From contig JAGUCH010000002.1 of the NCBI GenBank assembly GCA_019096065.1, positions 1,004,501 through 1,068,500 on the forward strand: 64,000 nt of DNA, read 5' to 3'. Below the pieces are notes generated by a model. It had not been told where the DNA came from. It was given only the letters and a program-made list of their open reading frames with translations, and did not search any database. The first letter of the stretch is position 1; each line of letters begins with the position of its first letter. The translations under genes were made by a program, and so were the position numbers. Source of the DNA: Paracyclopina nana (Eukaryota > Arthropoda > Copepoda > Cyclopoida > Cyclopettidae). Below are positions 10,648 to 23,204 of the stretch, piece by piece.

Positions 10648-13600
10648 TTACGCCTTGTCTTTCAGCTTGCCAGAGCTCGAGTTTTTCCCGCCACCGCTGC
10701 TGCTGTAATGGTTGGCAAGGTGGAAATTGGACTTTTTCTTCTTCTTGTTATGAGCTTTGGCTTTCACGCTGTTGTGCCTCATTGGCGGCGTTTCCGATCC
10801 GCTGTCAACCAGCTTAAGCGAGGAGAGACTGGCGCTGCTCCCAAGGCGAGATCTTCTTCCAGGATTGGCAATTTCACTACTGGCATTGTTACTACTGATG
10901 GCTTTCCTCACTTTGGAGTACTTGTCCCATTTCTTGGAGCCTGAATTTCCCGAACTCTTACTGCTTGCTTTCTTATTGCTGCTCTCTTCTTTGGCCTTCC
11001 TGGAGCCAGCTGGTGAGGGCAAGGACACAGTGATGGAGCTGGTGAATCCGATTCCAGGGCTGAGTGCTCGCCTGGTTCCACTGTGCGATTTGGAGCTCCT
11101 GGATTTCGCCCTCAAGTGAGTCGGCGTGTTTGTTTTGATTGGCTTCAGCGTCTCAGTGTTGATGTCAGCTGACGCCAACAGGCTGAGCTGGTCTGCTGCG
11201 GCGGCGGCGGCAGCGTTGCCAGACGTTGCCGACTCCAAGAGAGCGTAGGACTGTAGAAAACCGCCTTTTCGCCCCAAAATGGAGCTTTTGATGCGCGAGA
11301 CGCTGGCCATGATCTCGGACTGGACTCTTCGGCAAGATGAGGCTGACAGCTGCTCTCCAGAGCCGCAGTAGCCCAAGTCATAGGGAGCCCCCGTGGAATC
11401 CGTGAGCGGGCAGAAGAGCTTCTCCAGATCCTTGTTGGTGGACTGGTCCTCGTTGGAATCCTCGTCATCATCCTCGTCCGAGGTGCCAATGGTGAACTTG
11501 GTCACGTTCTGCTCGGAGTTGTTGTTGGTCAAGTTGTCATTGCTCCTGATCTCTTTGCGAGCTCCTCCAGCATTGGCTGTTAGCGTGCTGGCCTCGCTGC
11601 TATTGGTGGTGCAGCCCTTGAAAAATGAGGACAAGGGCAAGGATGTCATGGTCAAGGATCGCTTGAACTTCCGCTTGCTCTTCTTGCCGCCCTTGGCATT
11701 GCCAGGCTGCCTCGAGGGCGTGTTCTTATTCGAGTTCTTGCCAATGACAGCCTTGTCGCTGAGGCTCTTCTTGATCTCGTTGCTGGCATGGATGTTGAAG
11801 CGCTCCACTTGTCTGAAGTCTGGATACAAGGTTTGCGTGAATTGAGCCCCGTTCTTGCAGCGGTCTCGCCGAGAGCGGAGTCTCCGGATTCGGCGTCTTT
11901 CCTCGGCCTCCGCCAAGGCCTCTTCATCATCGCCGTCGTGGTTGTTGGGTTTGTTGGAGTCTTCATCACAGGAGGAGGAGTCGCCGCCAGAGCTCAAGCT
12001 GCTGTAGTCCGAGAGCGCAATGTTGGCCGGCTCGTCCGCGTTGGAGCCTTCTTTCAGCAGCCGGCTCACAATTTTGTTCCTCAGCTGCTCCTTGACCGGA
12101 CAAGGATCGTGAAAGTCCAGCAAAGTCTCGCAAAAGTACCTGAAAGCAATTTGTGACATTTAGCGTTGATTTTTTTGGCGCTATGGTCTAATGACTGGCC
12201 ATAAACTATAGACAGGAGTATCATAACAAAGACATGCCATCTACCGACTTTTTTGAAGAAACACTTGGGAGCTGAGTTCAAAGTCATATTTTGTGTTGAT
12301 GAGTCGAGCCACTTTTTTAGGGCGAATAATTATTAAAGATGGTTACTTTTTTTTACTTATGCATAGCTTCTGGACTCTAACATCTTGATGATTTAAGTTT
12401 CTTCTGTTTCTTATAGAGTTAAAACCATTTTATTTTACAGTCATGAAGTGATCCTTTAAAAAAAATTGATAGCACTTATCTGCTCGAGTCTTTATTTCGA
12501 ACTACTTTACGAGTCGCAAAAACGCGCTAACTCAGTTTTTTTTCTCGAGCAGTGTCAGCTGAAAATCCCAAAAGTTGCCCATAAAGACCGCTGGGATCTC
12601 CCTACATCAATGTTATTGTTATGATACTAATGTAAATTAGGCGTGTCTGGTAGCGCTTTGAAGCAGCGCCACCTCGCGGACTAACTTTTAAAAGAAAATT
12701 TGAATTTGTTCTTGATTTTTATTCCCGCGCAAGTGCCTGCCTAACAAAAGGTAAGACCTAGCAGGTTTGAAGATTTATGCATTATTTTGCATTGCTTATG
12801 ATGATTTAACCCAATAAATGGCCATAAATTCATTGGCATGTCTGGTAGCGCTTTGATGCAGCGACACCTCGCGGACTTTTAGCTATTATAAGAAAATTTG
12901 GATTGGTTCTTGATTTTTTATTCTCACACAAGTGCCTGCCTAAAAAAGACCTAGCAGATGTGAAGAAATATGTATTATTTTCCATTGCTTAGGGTGATTT
13001 AACCCAATAAATGGCCATACACTATTAGGCATGTCTGGTAGCGCTTTGATGCAGCGACACCTCGCGGACTTTTAACTTTTTTTAAAAAGAAAATTTGAAT
13101 TTGTTCTTGATTTTTATTTTCACACAAGTGCCTGCCTTACAAAAGTTCAGACCTAGTAGATTTGAAGAAATATGTATTATTTTGCATTGCTTTTGGTGGT
13201 TTAATTCAATAAATGGCCATAAATTCATAGGCATGTCTGGTAGCGCTTTGAAGCAGCGCCACCTCGCGGACTTTTAAAAGAAAATTTGAATTTGTTCTTG
13301 ATTTTTATTATCACACAAGTGCCTGCCTAACAAAAGGTAAGACCTAGCAGGTTTGAAGAAATTTGCTTTATTTTACATTGCTTATGGTGATTTAACCCAA
13401 TAAATGGCCATAAACTCATAGGCATGTCTGGACGCGCCTTGTAGCAGCGCCACCTCGCGGACTTGATCAACTTTTGGAGTAAGGTTACTTGACTTAATTC
13501 AAGGTTTTGCTAAATACTTCATTGCTTGGAGTGAGATTTGTTTTAAGCCCAATAGCTGTGCTAGGGGGCGCTGTTAAAACTCGAACACTTAATAATGGCG

Positions 13601-16600
13601 TATGAAGTGGGTTCAAAGAAGTTTCCCCTTTTTCTTGATTTGTTCATAAATAGTCAGAGTAATAAATGGTATCAATACAAACTTTCCAACACCATTGAAG
13701 TATATCAGGCCCGAAAAAAGCTAAAAAACCTAAATATGGGCTCAAATTACGGTAAAAAAGGTTGTCATTCCCACACACATAAATGCAAGTAAACAATTAT
13801 TCATCAACTAAAAATATCTTGAAGGAGTTATCTCTTCCATTTTGACGAATTTGTTACTGCGATATAATATATTTTGGAATTCACTCAGCAAAATGTTCAA
13901 AATTGTTATTAAAGATCATTACACAATCAGATGGTCTTAAGAGCGCCAAGCATCTAACGCCATCTGTGGTGGTTTCTACAACTAAATCGGCGCAGTGCAA
14001 GCAATAAAGTATTCGCTCAAAAAATACCTTGTAATTTTAATAAAGTTTCCAGTTATGAGAATAACTAAATAATTATTTGGTTTGTTTTTGTGTTCTTTAT
14101 GAAAGCTTTAATTCTTGAAGCACCTTGTAGCAGCGCCACCTGGCGGTAACTTTTTTCCCTACTTTTCTTGATTCTGCTCAATTTTCTCAAAAGTACCAAG
14201 CAAAAAATGAAATAAATAAGAAAAATGAAAGCCTTCTTTCTCAAACCTAGCTAAGTTTTGAGTATTCTCTGCTACCTTCCAATGCCCTCATAGTCATCAG
14301 TGTTGAAGTGTGTAAAGGCTCTCGAGCCCATATTGGTGCCACCATAAGAGGCTTCCAGGGTGTAACTGCAAGTTATGCCCATATTCCAAAATACCACCCT
14401 TCCTGTTGTCTCCTTTTGCCTCTGGATCTTGAAGCGACCTAGAAAAACAAAGGCTGCATTGTAGCAAAAGGGGGTTACCAAATAACGTTACAAATGGCTT
14501 ACAGTCCTCGAAAGAAAACTTTTCGGCCGTGTTTTTATGCAGCATGAGAGGGTAGATTTGCTCTCGTAGGTACTTTTCACTGTGCCTTCGATTCTCACAG
14601 CCGTAGATGAAAACATTGAATTTACGCGAATGCGCGTGAAAATCGCAGTAAAACACCACTCCGCTTTCCTCCATCAGCCTATGGAAAAAGACCATTCATT
14701 AATATCATTTAGAGTTTTTAAGAGCGAATGGGTAAACAAATGTTGAGAGGCGCGCGGTATAGGGACTCGAACCCGCGACCCACGCACGGGAGTTTAAAGG
14801 TAAAGCCGTTGCGCTGCTGTGCGGCTCAAGTAATCAAAGACGTCAATGCGCCATTCTCCGCGGCCTTGGACTCCTAAGCAGTAATTATATACCTTCTCAC
14901 TAGAGTTTTCACGTTGAAAACAGGAGGAAAAGCCTCCTTGATGACAGATTTGTATTGCCGATTTAAATCCCGACCAGCCAACGAGCATCGCGTGTTGCCA
15001 ACTATGACGCCATCAGGATTCAGCATTGGAACAATCTTTGGAAAAAGAGACCATTTTTAGCATGTTTTTAAATATTATTATTTGAGATAAAAGAAACCTT
15101 GAAGATGAACCGATCTCTGAGATCAGCTGCCACATTGGAGTCTCCAGTCAGAAAATGGAGGATGCCACGCATAATCCACGAGCTTGGAGTTTCTCCTGGA
15201 TGAACTCGGGCTGATAGCACCACGACACTCTTTCTTTTGAGGTCTTCCTGTTATACAGAATGAGTTTAGAATTACACTTTTTAAAGATGAGACTACAAGC
15301 TTCAAGTTACTTGGGAGGCTGGGGAAGTTATGGTCAGTATGTATACATTGTTTCCAGCCAAAGTTCTGCACAAAAGTCTTTGCGAGCAAAATTGAGCTCT
15401 GGCATCATTATTTTGAATGGCAGCCAAATCCTCTTGCAAATCACTGAAAAGAAGAAGCATAAAATCTAAATAACTTCAAATATCCATTTTTGATCTTTCA
15501 AGTTTCATAAGAGTCCAAAATGGATTTTTAATGTGGTAGTTATACTTGAAAATTAATTTTTCAAAAAAGAAAATGAAGCCTTTTTTTTATTGCTAAAAAT
15601 AGGTATAAATCAAAGGAATTTGGGGCAAAAAACCCTTAATTAAATTGCCAAAGCAAAGTTATTTAGTGAATTTTTTGCCATTTTTATAACTACAAATAAA
15701 AGTTGAGGAATTCAAAAAATTACTTTTCATCATTTTTGCATTGATTTGCCATGAAGAAATATTTTTTCCTAAAATGTAGACAAAAGGCCCCAGTGTGGAA
15801 CTTCTGAGAAACCCTTATTTTGTTGCGGCCTAGTCTTCCTTAGAAATTAGCTCATGCCAAAAATAAAACTTTTTCATGTTGTTCTCTTTGGTAGCAATTG
15901 CTCCCTAGCTTCCAAACATGAAAGCCCTATTGCACTGAAGAAGCTTTGGCTATGAAAAGTGTTACAAGGTGAACCGTTGATTGACGCCAAGTAGTAAATG
16001 TCATGGCAACTGAATTCGGTTATACCTTGGCTTTTTCAATATTCAACTGAAATTATACCATATGGTACACTAAGATACATCCAAAAGTTATGCTAAAAAT
16101 CTCCCCTTTTTTGACCTTGCAAAGTTTTCGGTAATTGTAAAGAGCACAACTTTGTTGTTGTTTTCATACTGCAGGAAAAAATGCAGGATTTTAAGGTGAC
16201 TGCATTATTCTGGTATAAAAATGGTATATTGTGCATTAACCCTATGGATCAATAGCAAAGATTGGGGAAAAGCCGAGTGTACTGTTGCACGGACGAGCAT
16301 AGCGAGGACTTGTTATGAAAAAATGCATTGCATCGGTTATCTGGAGTGGTATACCATGCGGTATACTTTTTTACCTGTAGGTATAAGGATAGCAGTGAGC
16401 TAGGTAAACTGTGTCTTTGTCATGCGGGAAGTTGAGAGTAAACGTCAAAGTGTACGAGTATCCTTCATCTTCGTCAAAAATAGACTCGTTCCTGTAGTAC
16501 CTATTATTTTTGAAGCGAAACAAATATTGGTATTGGCAGGTATACCATATATCTATTGTATATACCTGATGTTGCTGCCAACCCTGCTCCACCCTACGAA

Positions 16601-18041
16601 ATGCTTTTCAGCCTCGATTTGGGAGTAGAGCACAGGTTTCATGCCATAATTGTACAAACTGTCTGGCTTGCTGAAATTCACTATGGAAAATCTGTATGCC
16701 AAATCAGACCTCATGTTTTGTACCTGAATCGAGAGAAAAGGGGAATTGTTTAAAAGCTTTTTTGGGCTATTGGGTGATTTTTCAACTACTTGGAAGTAGA
16801 ACCATTGGCAGTGCTTTGATGTGTAGTAATCCGGTCTCAAGTAGAGCTCGTAGTAGGCTTCAGTGATCCGGATGACTTTGGCAAGGTTTCCAGACTCGAA
16901 TCTCGACTCGAATCTTAAGCAGTCACTTAAGGGAGGCTCTGGCATCAATGTCAATGTTGCTGCTGAAGGATCAGGTGGACTATTCTTCGATGGCCCTGGA
17001 ACACTCCGACTGGAAAATATATATTTGCATCTACTGAGTGAGATGAAATCAGGGATGTACATCAGCTGAGCTAGGGCTGAGAAGTCGAATGAACCCTAGC
17101 AAAGTTTTTTCATCCGAACCAGGGGGGTATCTAATTAAACAATCGCTTACGTCTTTTTTTACTTTATATAGTAAACAATATAAAGTTGTTCATAAAATTA
17201 AGTAAATGCTTAGCGATAAATGCTATGTTGCTTGAGCGATATTTTCAAGCGCAAAGAAGTTTTCAGAGGGACGTAATGCAACTTTACGTCCCCCAAGAGA
17301 CATAAAGTTGTGCACACCCCTGCACCAATCCAAGTGAGCAATGGTTGGTAAACTGCGTTGCACCCTGGAAAGTCACTTGCAAGCCTCGATACTGCAAAAA
17401 TTACCTAAAATAGTTGACAGAGCTGGTGGGCATGTAGTCAAAGCAGACCATGCCATGGTCTTCACCCAAAGGCCTAGGACATGGCTCTTTGCCAGTGGGC
17501 TCGTAAAACACTTCTGGCACTCCTGGCACTGATCGAATATGCTTGATTCTTTGTGGCAACACTTGTGATTCTGCTGGCCATCTGGGTATGCAAGTCCAGG
17601 CATTTAGATCTTTGTTGATGTGGTACAAACCACGTGGTTCCTTCAGTATTTTGGGGGGAGGATCTCGGTCATCTATTAAAGTCAATGGAGGCACATTTAA
17701 AAATGACATAATCTGCAATAATCAAATACATGAATTATAATTCAAAAATATGGATTTGGAGAGCTTACTCCTGGCTCTTTGTACTCCTCAATGAGTGGAA
17801 TTGGCACTTTGAGGTGTTGCATTTGATGCTGGCTCGTTTCTTCAGAGTCAGAATCCTCGTTTTTCTCATTCTTCTCTGAGTCTAGGCTGATTGAAGTGGA
17901 TGAAGAGGATGTGGAAGCTTTCGACTCGTTGCTCCTCTCGTTCTCAGCATCTTGAGCTGCCAGAGCTGCCATGTGTGCATTGGCAGCTTCTGTCAAAGGA
18001 TCAACCAAGGGAGGTGTGTTCATGATTGGAAAGTCATCCAT
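10648..18041 (-). CDS. AGBL2: cytosolic carboxypeptidase, AGBL2/AGBL3 (CCP2/3) type, 11 exons
   Basis: M14 metallocarboxypeptidase expected to remove C-terminal glutamates from tubulin and related proteins, in cilia and cytoplasm. Exons: 18041-17769, 17712-17405, 17009-16790, 16723-16566, 16500-16375, 15443-15311, 15247-15098, 15035-14893, 14678-14503, 14438-14276, 12139-10648. All are GT-AG with phases agreeing, giving 1113 aa. The N-terminal cytosolic-carboxypeptidase domain has [13 protein letters not shown] and [18 protein letters not shown]. Zinc ligands are H422 and E425 (HPGE) and H518 (CDFHAHSRK); N481-R482 (DLNRQY) bind substrate and E591 (YTLEASYGG) is the likely catalytic base. The sequence follows vertebrate AGBL2/3 closely, but I cannot separate the two, so the symbol is tentative. 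The last exon is a long Ser/Lys-rich disordered tail. The start is the first Met of an acidic Ser-rich exon; an earlier exon cannot be excluded. Confidence 0.9.
12640..13475. repeat. tandem repeat of about 195 bp, 4-5 copies, in carboxypeptidase intron 10
   Basis: Units begin near 12645, 12836, 13028, 13231 and 13421 (last one degenerate). Each carries GCATGTCTGGTAGCGCTTTG, then CACCTCGCGGAC, and ends near ACCCAATAAATGGCCATA. A diverged block with CACCTTGTAGCAGCGCCACC recurs near 14121-14145. The rest of the 2.1-kb intron (12140-14275) shows no gene. Confidence 0.88.
14745..14835 (-). repeat. tRNA-derived short element (degenerate)
   Basis: On the minus strand GGGTTCGAGTCCC is a good Pol III B box. 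It is preceded by an A-box-like GCACAGCAGCGCAACGGC about 40 nt upstream. The stems do not pair well enough for a working tRNA, so this is probably the head of a tRNA-derived SINE. It lies in the 214-bp carboxypeptidase intron between 14678 and 14893. Confidence 0.55.
17017..17386 (+). mobile_element. family A intron-filling repeat, copy 1 (carboxypeptidase intron 2)
   Basis: Homologous end to end with 56242-56582, and with 63384-63719 in reverse. Shared landmarks in order are ATTTGCATCTA, ATCAGGGATGTA, AGCTGAG, GACATAAAGTTGTG, CAATGGTTGG and CTTGCAAG. The intron is 17010-17404, so the element ends lie within about 7 bp of the acceptor and 19 bp of the donor. There is no coding capacity. Confidence 0.8.
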
Positions 18042-18109
18042 GTCTACCTAAAGTTACTTCCTTTGGTAAAATAATTTCCTTAACTGTTTTTTTACGCGGA
18101 AAAGAAATG

Positions 18110-18440
18110 CAAATATTCATTTAACTTTGATAAAAAGTTAAGGAATTTTAGTTGCATAAATAGTATAATTGTAGTTGCATAAAAGTGTAATTTTAACTAT
18201 AGTGAAGAGAAATTTTAGTGGTATAAAAGTGTAATTTTAGTGCTATAGAAGTGTAATTTTAGTGCTATAAAAGTGTAATTTTAGTTATAAAAAGGAGTAA
18301 TTTTAGTGGTATAAATAGTGTAATTTTAGTTTTATGAAAAGAGGAATTTTATTTGCATAAAAGGTAAATTTTTAGTTGCTTATTAAGAAGTGTATTTTTA
18401 GTTAAAAAATAATTAAATAACTTAAAATAAAACTGCTTTT
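18110..18440. repeat. AT-rich tandem repeat upstream of the carboxypeptidase
   Basis: Degenerate units such as GTGTAATTTTAGTGCTATAAA, 20-24 bp, starting about 70 bp upstream of the carboxypeptidase start codon. Confidence 0.75.
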
Positions 18441-19984
18441 TTGCATGATGCTAAAATAATGTTAACATAAAAATACTTACTTGAGTTTTATTATTTTGTG
18501 CGTGCCAAGTATTTTGGGGTTGCTTTTAAGCTTATAAAAATGAGTCACTGCACAAGGTCTTGGCATAAATTGTGTCTTTGTGAAACTAAACAGCTAGTAT
18601 GGTATATAGTTACTCGGCTATGCTCCCTTGAGAGTGGCCTTCAACTGTATCAGAGTTGCTTGTAGGTGAAAATTGGTGCATGGCTTTTTATGCAAGAAAA
18701 ATTATAATTTTCCACTTAAATTAAGTTCACAAAAAGCCACCCTAATCCATATTTAAATACCATTTTCTTTGCATTATTGTGTGCATAGAGTGTTTTGTTC
18801 AAAAAAGCCAAGTCTGGAAACTCTGTAGCCAGTTTGATCAATATGAAGTCAGTGTGCCAAGATTGCAGCCAAATTCCCGACACGTTGGTCATGAATCACA
18901 CCAGCTCTTTTTTAATAGGAACAAAGATTGCCTAGTTTCTGGTTTTATTAAAAAGAAAAAATTACCTGCACCTTCTGGTTTTTCCTGACTTTCTTAAAAA
19001 AATAGTTTTAAAAAAATAATTTAAAAAAAAAACAGATCTAAAATTGAAAAGAAAGCTGCGCAACAGAATTTTTAAAAAAAATCCGGGTAAATTTGCAAAA
19101 TGTAAACAAATATACTCACTTAAAAAAACTCCTTTCAGGTGAGACTGGAATTACACTGTGACGACGAAAGCTATATCGATTTTGGCATATAACTATGTAG
19201 CATTAGTGACATAACAGGCTGAGTACGAGCACAATTTTTTGCATCAGTCTCTAGGCCGTGAAATGTAGTGTTCATTTTTAGATATTTGCATTATTGCATG
19301 CTGAAAGAATCATGCTGACTTAATTCCAAATGGGAAGCAAAATTGCAACAGAATTTCATATTTTGCCTATGTTTGGCGGCGGCGACCAATTTACTACCAA
19401 TTCTTCTATATTTCATGCCTTTTTTCCTGGTAAACATAAAAGGCTCATTTTTACAGCTGTCATGCATTTCACAGCAGTACAAGTCTTTTGGGATTATTCG
19501 TCAGGTAACCTTTCTCTGCATGCAGACGACCTAATAATTGCCCTTCTCTATTTGTTGCCCGACTGAAAAAACACCGCAGTAAATTCAATTAAGCTTCCAA
19601 ATATTTACGCAAATTTCATAATTTTTTGAGACATACTTTATACAGACTGTATGTATTTTATGGAAGTATAAAAAATGCGCAAAATGGCCATTTTTTGCAA
19701 TTTTTTGGCATTGCCTTCAACAACAGTTTTTTTGCAACAGTTTGTATATTCTGTCATCTTTTAGAGTGCTGCTTTTTGGGAATCAGACTTTACATCGAAT
19801 TTGATGCTTCATTTCATGTTCTGTAGGAAAATGCCGACGCGCGCGCAATCATCTATGAAACTAGCATACGAGTATGGTCAGCCATGAAAACTTTATTTCC
19901 CACTTCCGACATTTTACGAGCCACACATGCAGCCAAAATTATTTCAGCAGTGTGACCTTGTTAAAAAATTTCCTCCCTCAGTTA
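18441..19984. other. intergenic, no gene recognised
   Basis: AT-rich DNA with only short open frames of no recognisable kind. I see no RNA gene. Poly-A tracts near 19010-19080 may mark an old retroposon tail, but no source is recognisable. Confidence 0.5.
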
Positions 19985-20505
19985 TCACTTGTACCTTGCT
20001 TCAAGCAGCTGCCTCAAACGCTAAAAGTTCAGCAGTAAGTAAAGCAATTATAGCTCGTAACATTACATCCCTCGCAGGCTCGGGGTAGTAAAGCTTAACT
20101 CGTGCTTTTTTCTCTCTCATCAATTTAACAGCCCTACTTTATGTTCCTTAGCACTATATAAATATATATTGATTACCTCAAACGCTAAAAGTTCAGCTGT
20201 AAGTAAAGCAAATATAACAGAGATAGAAAATTACAGACCTCGGAGGCTCGGGTTACTAAAGCTGAACTCGTGCTTTTCTCTCTCTCTCAACCATTTCACA
20301 GCCCTACTTTATGCTCCCTAGCACAATATAATATATTGATTTCCTCAAACACTAAAAGTTCAGCTGAAATAATCCAAATATAAAGAGATAGAATATAACT
20401 CGTCAATTACAGACCTCGCTGGCTCGTGTTAGTAAAGCTGAAATCGTGCTTTTCTCTCTCTCAGCAATTTTTAAAACAGCCCCAATTTCTGTTCCCTAGC
20501 TCTAC
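19985..20505. repeat. tandem repeat of about 170-180 bp, three copies
   Basis: Copies start near 20013, 20177 and 20344. Each has CTCAAACGCTAAAAGTTCAGC, then CTCGCAGGCTCGGGT and AAAGCTGAACTCGTGCTTTT, a CTCTCTC run and CCCTAGCAC followed by TATA-rich sequence. The third copy is split by the LTR element and resumes at 48704 with CTACATAAATATATATTG. Short relatives of CTCGCAGGCTCGGG occur near 51658 and 58265. Confidence 0.8.
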
Positions 20506-21118
20506 TGCTCTGCGACACTGTGCCTTTACTCTGCACCTAAAGCCAGGGCCAACTCCAACTCTAAGCGGAGGCACTCGAGTCTAGCAAATATCTCAATCCT
20601 CTGTAGAATCACTCTGGTCGGGACTGAGCCTGATGGCATATATACAATGTTTTTGGGTAGACAGAGTACCAATCCTCCAAATCAGCACCACCATAAGGAG
20701 GAAGTGGCAGTGCCCAGCACTTGTCCTCCCACCAATGTGTTCCAAATCACTCCAACTGAGAAAGCCCTAGGCTTAACCCAGCTTCCTACATTCACTAAGG
20801 AGATCTGCAGGTTCTACCTCTTAGAATATAGTATAGCTTGTCTCAGTACATAATCCATTTATTCAAGCAGAGCCAGGAATAAAGTTGTCACAGAAAGAGC
20901 CCCTCTATTGCAGGAGGGTACGTTGACTGTCTGACACCCTCTTCGTGACTCCTCCAGTCTCGCTCCTCTCCTCCGCGCGTCCCCTCGCTTGTCTCCGTCA
21001 GCCGCGGCCCCATACCAGCCTTCCATAGGTAAACTTGTGTGCGCCGCCAGTTTAAGCTCTAGCCATATGCCATCTTCTTTCTTGCGGTTTTTTAGGGAGG
21101 GCAAGTAAGCGTCCTCCA
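20506..21118 (-). repeat. 3' LTR of the giant retroelement
   Basis: 613 bp, TG...CA ends when read either way. Matches 48091-48703 with no difference that I could see. On the element's strand it contains a TATATA box (about 20638-20645) and an AGTAAA-type polyadenylation signal near its end (about 20530-20535). Confidence 0.95.
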
Positions 21119-21140
21119 TTTACCCCCGCCCCAGAAAAAG
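21119..21140 (-). other. probable polypurine tract
   Basis: On the minus strand GGGGCGGGGGTAAA directly abuts the 3' LTR. This is where LTR elements carry the plus-strand primer. It is purine-rich with one C. Confidence 0.6.
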
Positions 21141-21242
21141 CAGCTAATGCCTCGATAAATTTGAAAGCATTAGATGAACCCTCTGAGACCAGAAGATAAA
21201 AGTGGAACCCACACATACTCTTTTAACTGAATCATAAAAGTT

Positions 21243-23180
21243 TTACACATTAGGGGCATCAGCAATAAACTTGCCTGCCTCTTCATTGTTACGACGAGAA
21301 GTATTCCTATTTTTGGGCTTCCGCCTAGGTAATGACTTCCTTAATTGATTGGCCAAGACATATTGTCCTTCTCCAATCTCCATATAGCAGCAATAACACA
21401 TTCGTTTCCTCTTGATATACATGATGACCAATAAGGCTATTGCACATGTAGATCCAAGTAAAGAAGTAGTAAGCACTACCCGCCAATCATCAAATATATC
21501 ATCATCATCCTGTTCCGGATACTTAACAACAAACTTGTTTAAGTCTGTCTCCCATGGGCTATGAAAGTCACCAATTATCTGTCCATCAACATTTATACCA
21601 CAAAGACTTGTCACTTTATACGATCCAATAATTAGCAAATGAGCATTATTGAAGGTATCCTGGCAAGTCCTGTTAACAAATGTAGGCGTAACCACATTAA
21701 CAATACCAGCATGTTTTGGGCAGTTTGTGTTCAGTAACTCATTTGAAGACACATCCACCAGATTACATGCTTTATCCGGACTCAAAGTTGACAATCCAAA
21801 GAGAGCTTTGGCACAGTTAATTTGGGCCTCATCCGGTACATAAGCTGGATCATGGCAAACACTCTGTCCATCATGCTCAAAACAATCATTGTATTGGGGC
21901 AAATGTTCAGTAGCATACATCAGTTCACCAAATTTTGTCACATAGGTCTCCTTTATGGCGTACCCACCATATGTGCGACCTTTTAATTGATAAGTCAATT
22001 CCATATTATCACTAATACCTTTGACCCTCATTTTGCCACCGACAATAGCATCATTTGGGTCCTCGGTATTTTCCACGACAGTAAAGGAGACAGGAGCCAA
22101 AGCCTTCTGCTCGAGCTCAGCACCTCGATCCCCTTGTACCTCAGTATTCAAGGGCATTATGAATTTGTCATGGTTTCTCCTGATATCTTTTGCAAAAGAA
22201 GCAATAGTACCAATGACATCCATCATCTGCATAAAGTCACTAGTCCTAGTCCCGTGCAATTTTCTTGAGTGTTGTAATTGCCGGAGTAATGCAACTGCAT
22301 TTTCCACTACATGTGGCAAATGTAATTTGATAGCAGTTTTAATCTTATCATTCTGGAACACCTTCGATGCTCCTGAAGTCACCATGATTTTTAAGGCATT
22401 AACTGCCTTTTTAATCACCGATGTTTCCTTATTGATTAAGGCAACTCTGTCTAGTAACTCCCATTGTTCTCCCTCTATAGTTGGAGATGGGAACTTCACA
22501 AAATGTCGCACACACATCATACCATCCACTATTGCTTCAGTGGGTGGATACAGTGAAAACACGGCAGGTGATTGGGAAAAGTCAAGTGTAAATGTAGGAA
22601 AACCTGCAAGTATCTTCGGAGTATTAGTACTGGTACTCGGTTGGCCCGGAGTATTTTTAGTTGGGTCCAACACTGGGAGACCATGGTGTACTATTTTTGC
22701 ATCCAAGGTCGTTACCAACCCATAAACTTGTGTAGCTTTTACACTCACTTTCCATTTATTTTTCGATCCCTTCACAGAATCCACCAGATTGGCCACTTGC
22801 AAAAAATCATATTTTGACCTTGGCTCAAATCCTTCAAATCCAGGCAGTGACTCTTTGCATGTTTTGTCCATGTCAGTAGGGCTCACATCTCGTAACAGAG
22901 CAAGCACCTTACCTTCAAAAGTCACATAAGGAACATTAGTCAAGTTGACTGGCCCTAGATTGGCCATCATCTCTTCCACATCATTAACAACAGTACTTAA
23001 GGCCTCCTTATACTCATGTGCATCAATCACTTCAGTAGAAATCACCTCTTTAGTGTGATACAATGAGCGAATCGGGTCCAGCATATGATCTTCAAAACAT
23101 AACGGTCCGACATTGTCTTGCACAAATGCAAGACCAATTGTAAAGAAAAGTTTCACAAAGAAAAGTCTCACACAGGACAT
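21243..23180 (-). CDS. envelope-like membrane glycoprotein of the LTR element
   Basis: About 645 aa counting from the Met at 23180, which begins a good signal peptide (SCVRLFFVKLFF core). A longer frame begins at 23216, but the TATA/initiator pair upstream puts transcription start at about 23210, so the inner Met is preferred. The ectodomain has many Cys in its last third. A single membrane segment (VLTTSLLGSTCAIALLVIMY) lies about 60 residues from the C-terminus, followed by a basic tail with CYCCY. The layout is that of a type I viral fusion or attachment protein. I see no clear furin site and cannot place it in a known envelope family. Part of the fossil element. Confidence 0.7.
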   Translation of the reverse strand: MSCVRLFFVKLFFTIGLAFVQDNVGPLCFEDHMLDPIRSLYHTKEVISTEVIDAHEYKEALSTVVNDVEEMMANLGPVNLTNVPYVTFEGKVLALLRDVSPTDMDKTCKESLPGFEGFEPRSKYDFLQVANLVDSVKGSKNKWKVSVKATQVYGLVTTLDAKIVHHGLPVLDPTKNTPGQPSTSTNTPKILAGFPTFTLDFSQSPAVFSLYPPTEAIVDGMMCVRHFVKFPSPTIEGEQWELLDRVALINKETSVIKKAVNALKIMVTSGASKVFQNDKIKTAIKLHLPHVVENAVALLRQLQHSRKLHGTRTSDFMQMMDVIGTIASFAKDIRRNHDKFIMPLNTEVQGDRGAELEQKALAPVSFTVVENTEDPNDAIVGGKMRVKGISDNMELTYQLKGRTYGGYAIKETYVTKFGELMYATEHLPQYNDCFEHDGQSVCHDPAYVPDEAQINCAKALFGLSTLSPDKACNLVDVSSNELLNTNCPKHAGIVNVVTPTFVNRTCQDTFNNAHLLIIGSYKVTSLCGINVDGQIIGDFHSPWETDLNKFVVKYPEQDDDDIFDDWRVVLTTSLLGSTCAIALLVIMYIKRKRMCYCCYMEIGEGQYVLANQLRKSLPRRKPKNRNTSRRNNEEAGKFIADAPNV

Positions 23181-23204
23181 GTTTTTTTTCTCGTTGTCTA
23201 GTCC

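Noticed and set aside
14745-14835. Functional tRNA gene
   Set aside because: Good B box but poorly paired T and acceptor stems, and it sits inside an intron; a tRNA-derived SINE piece is more likely.
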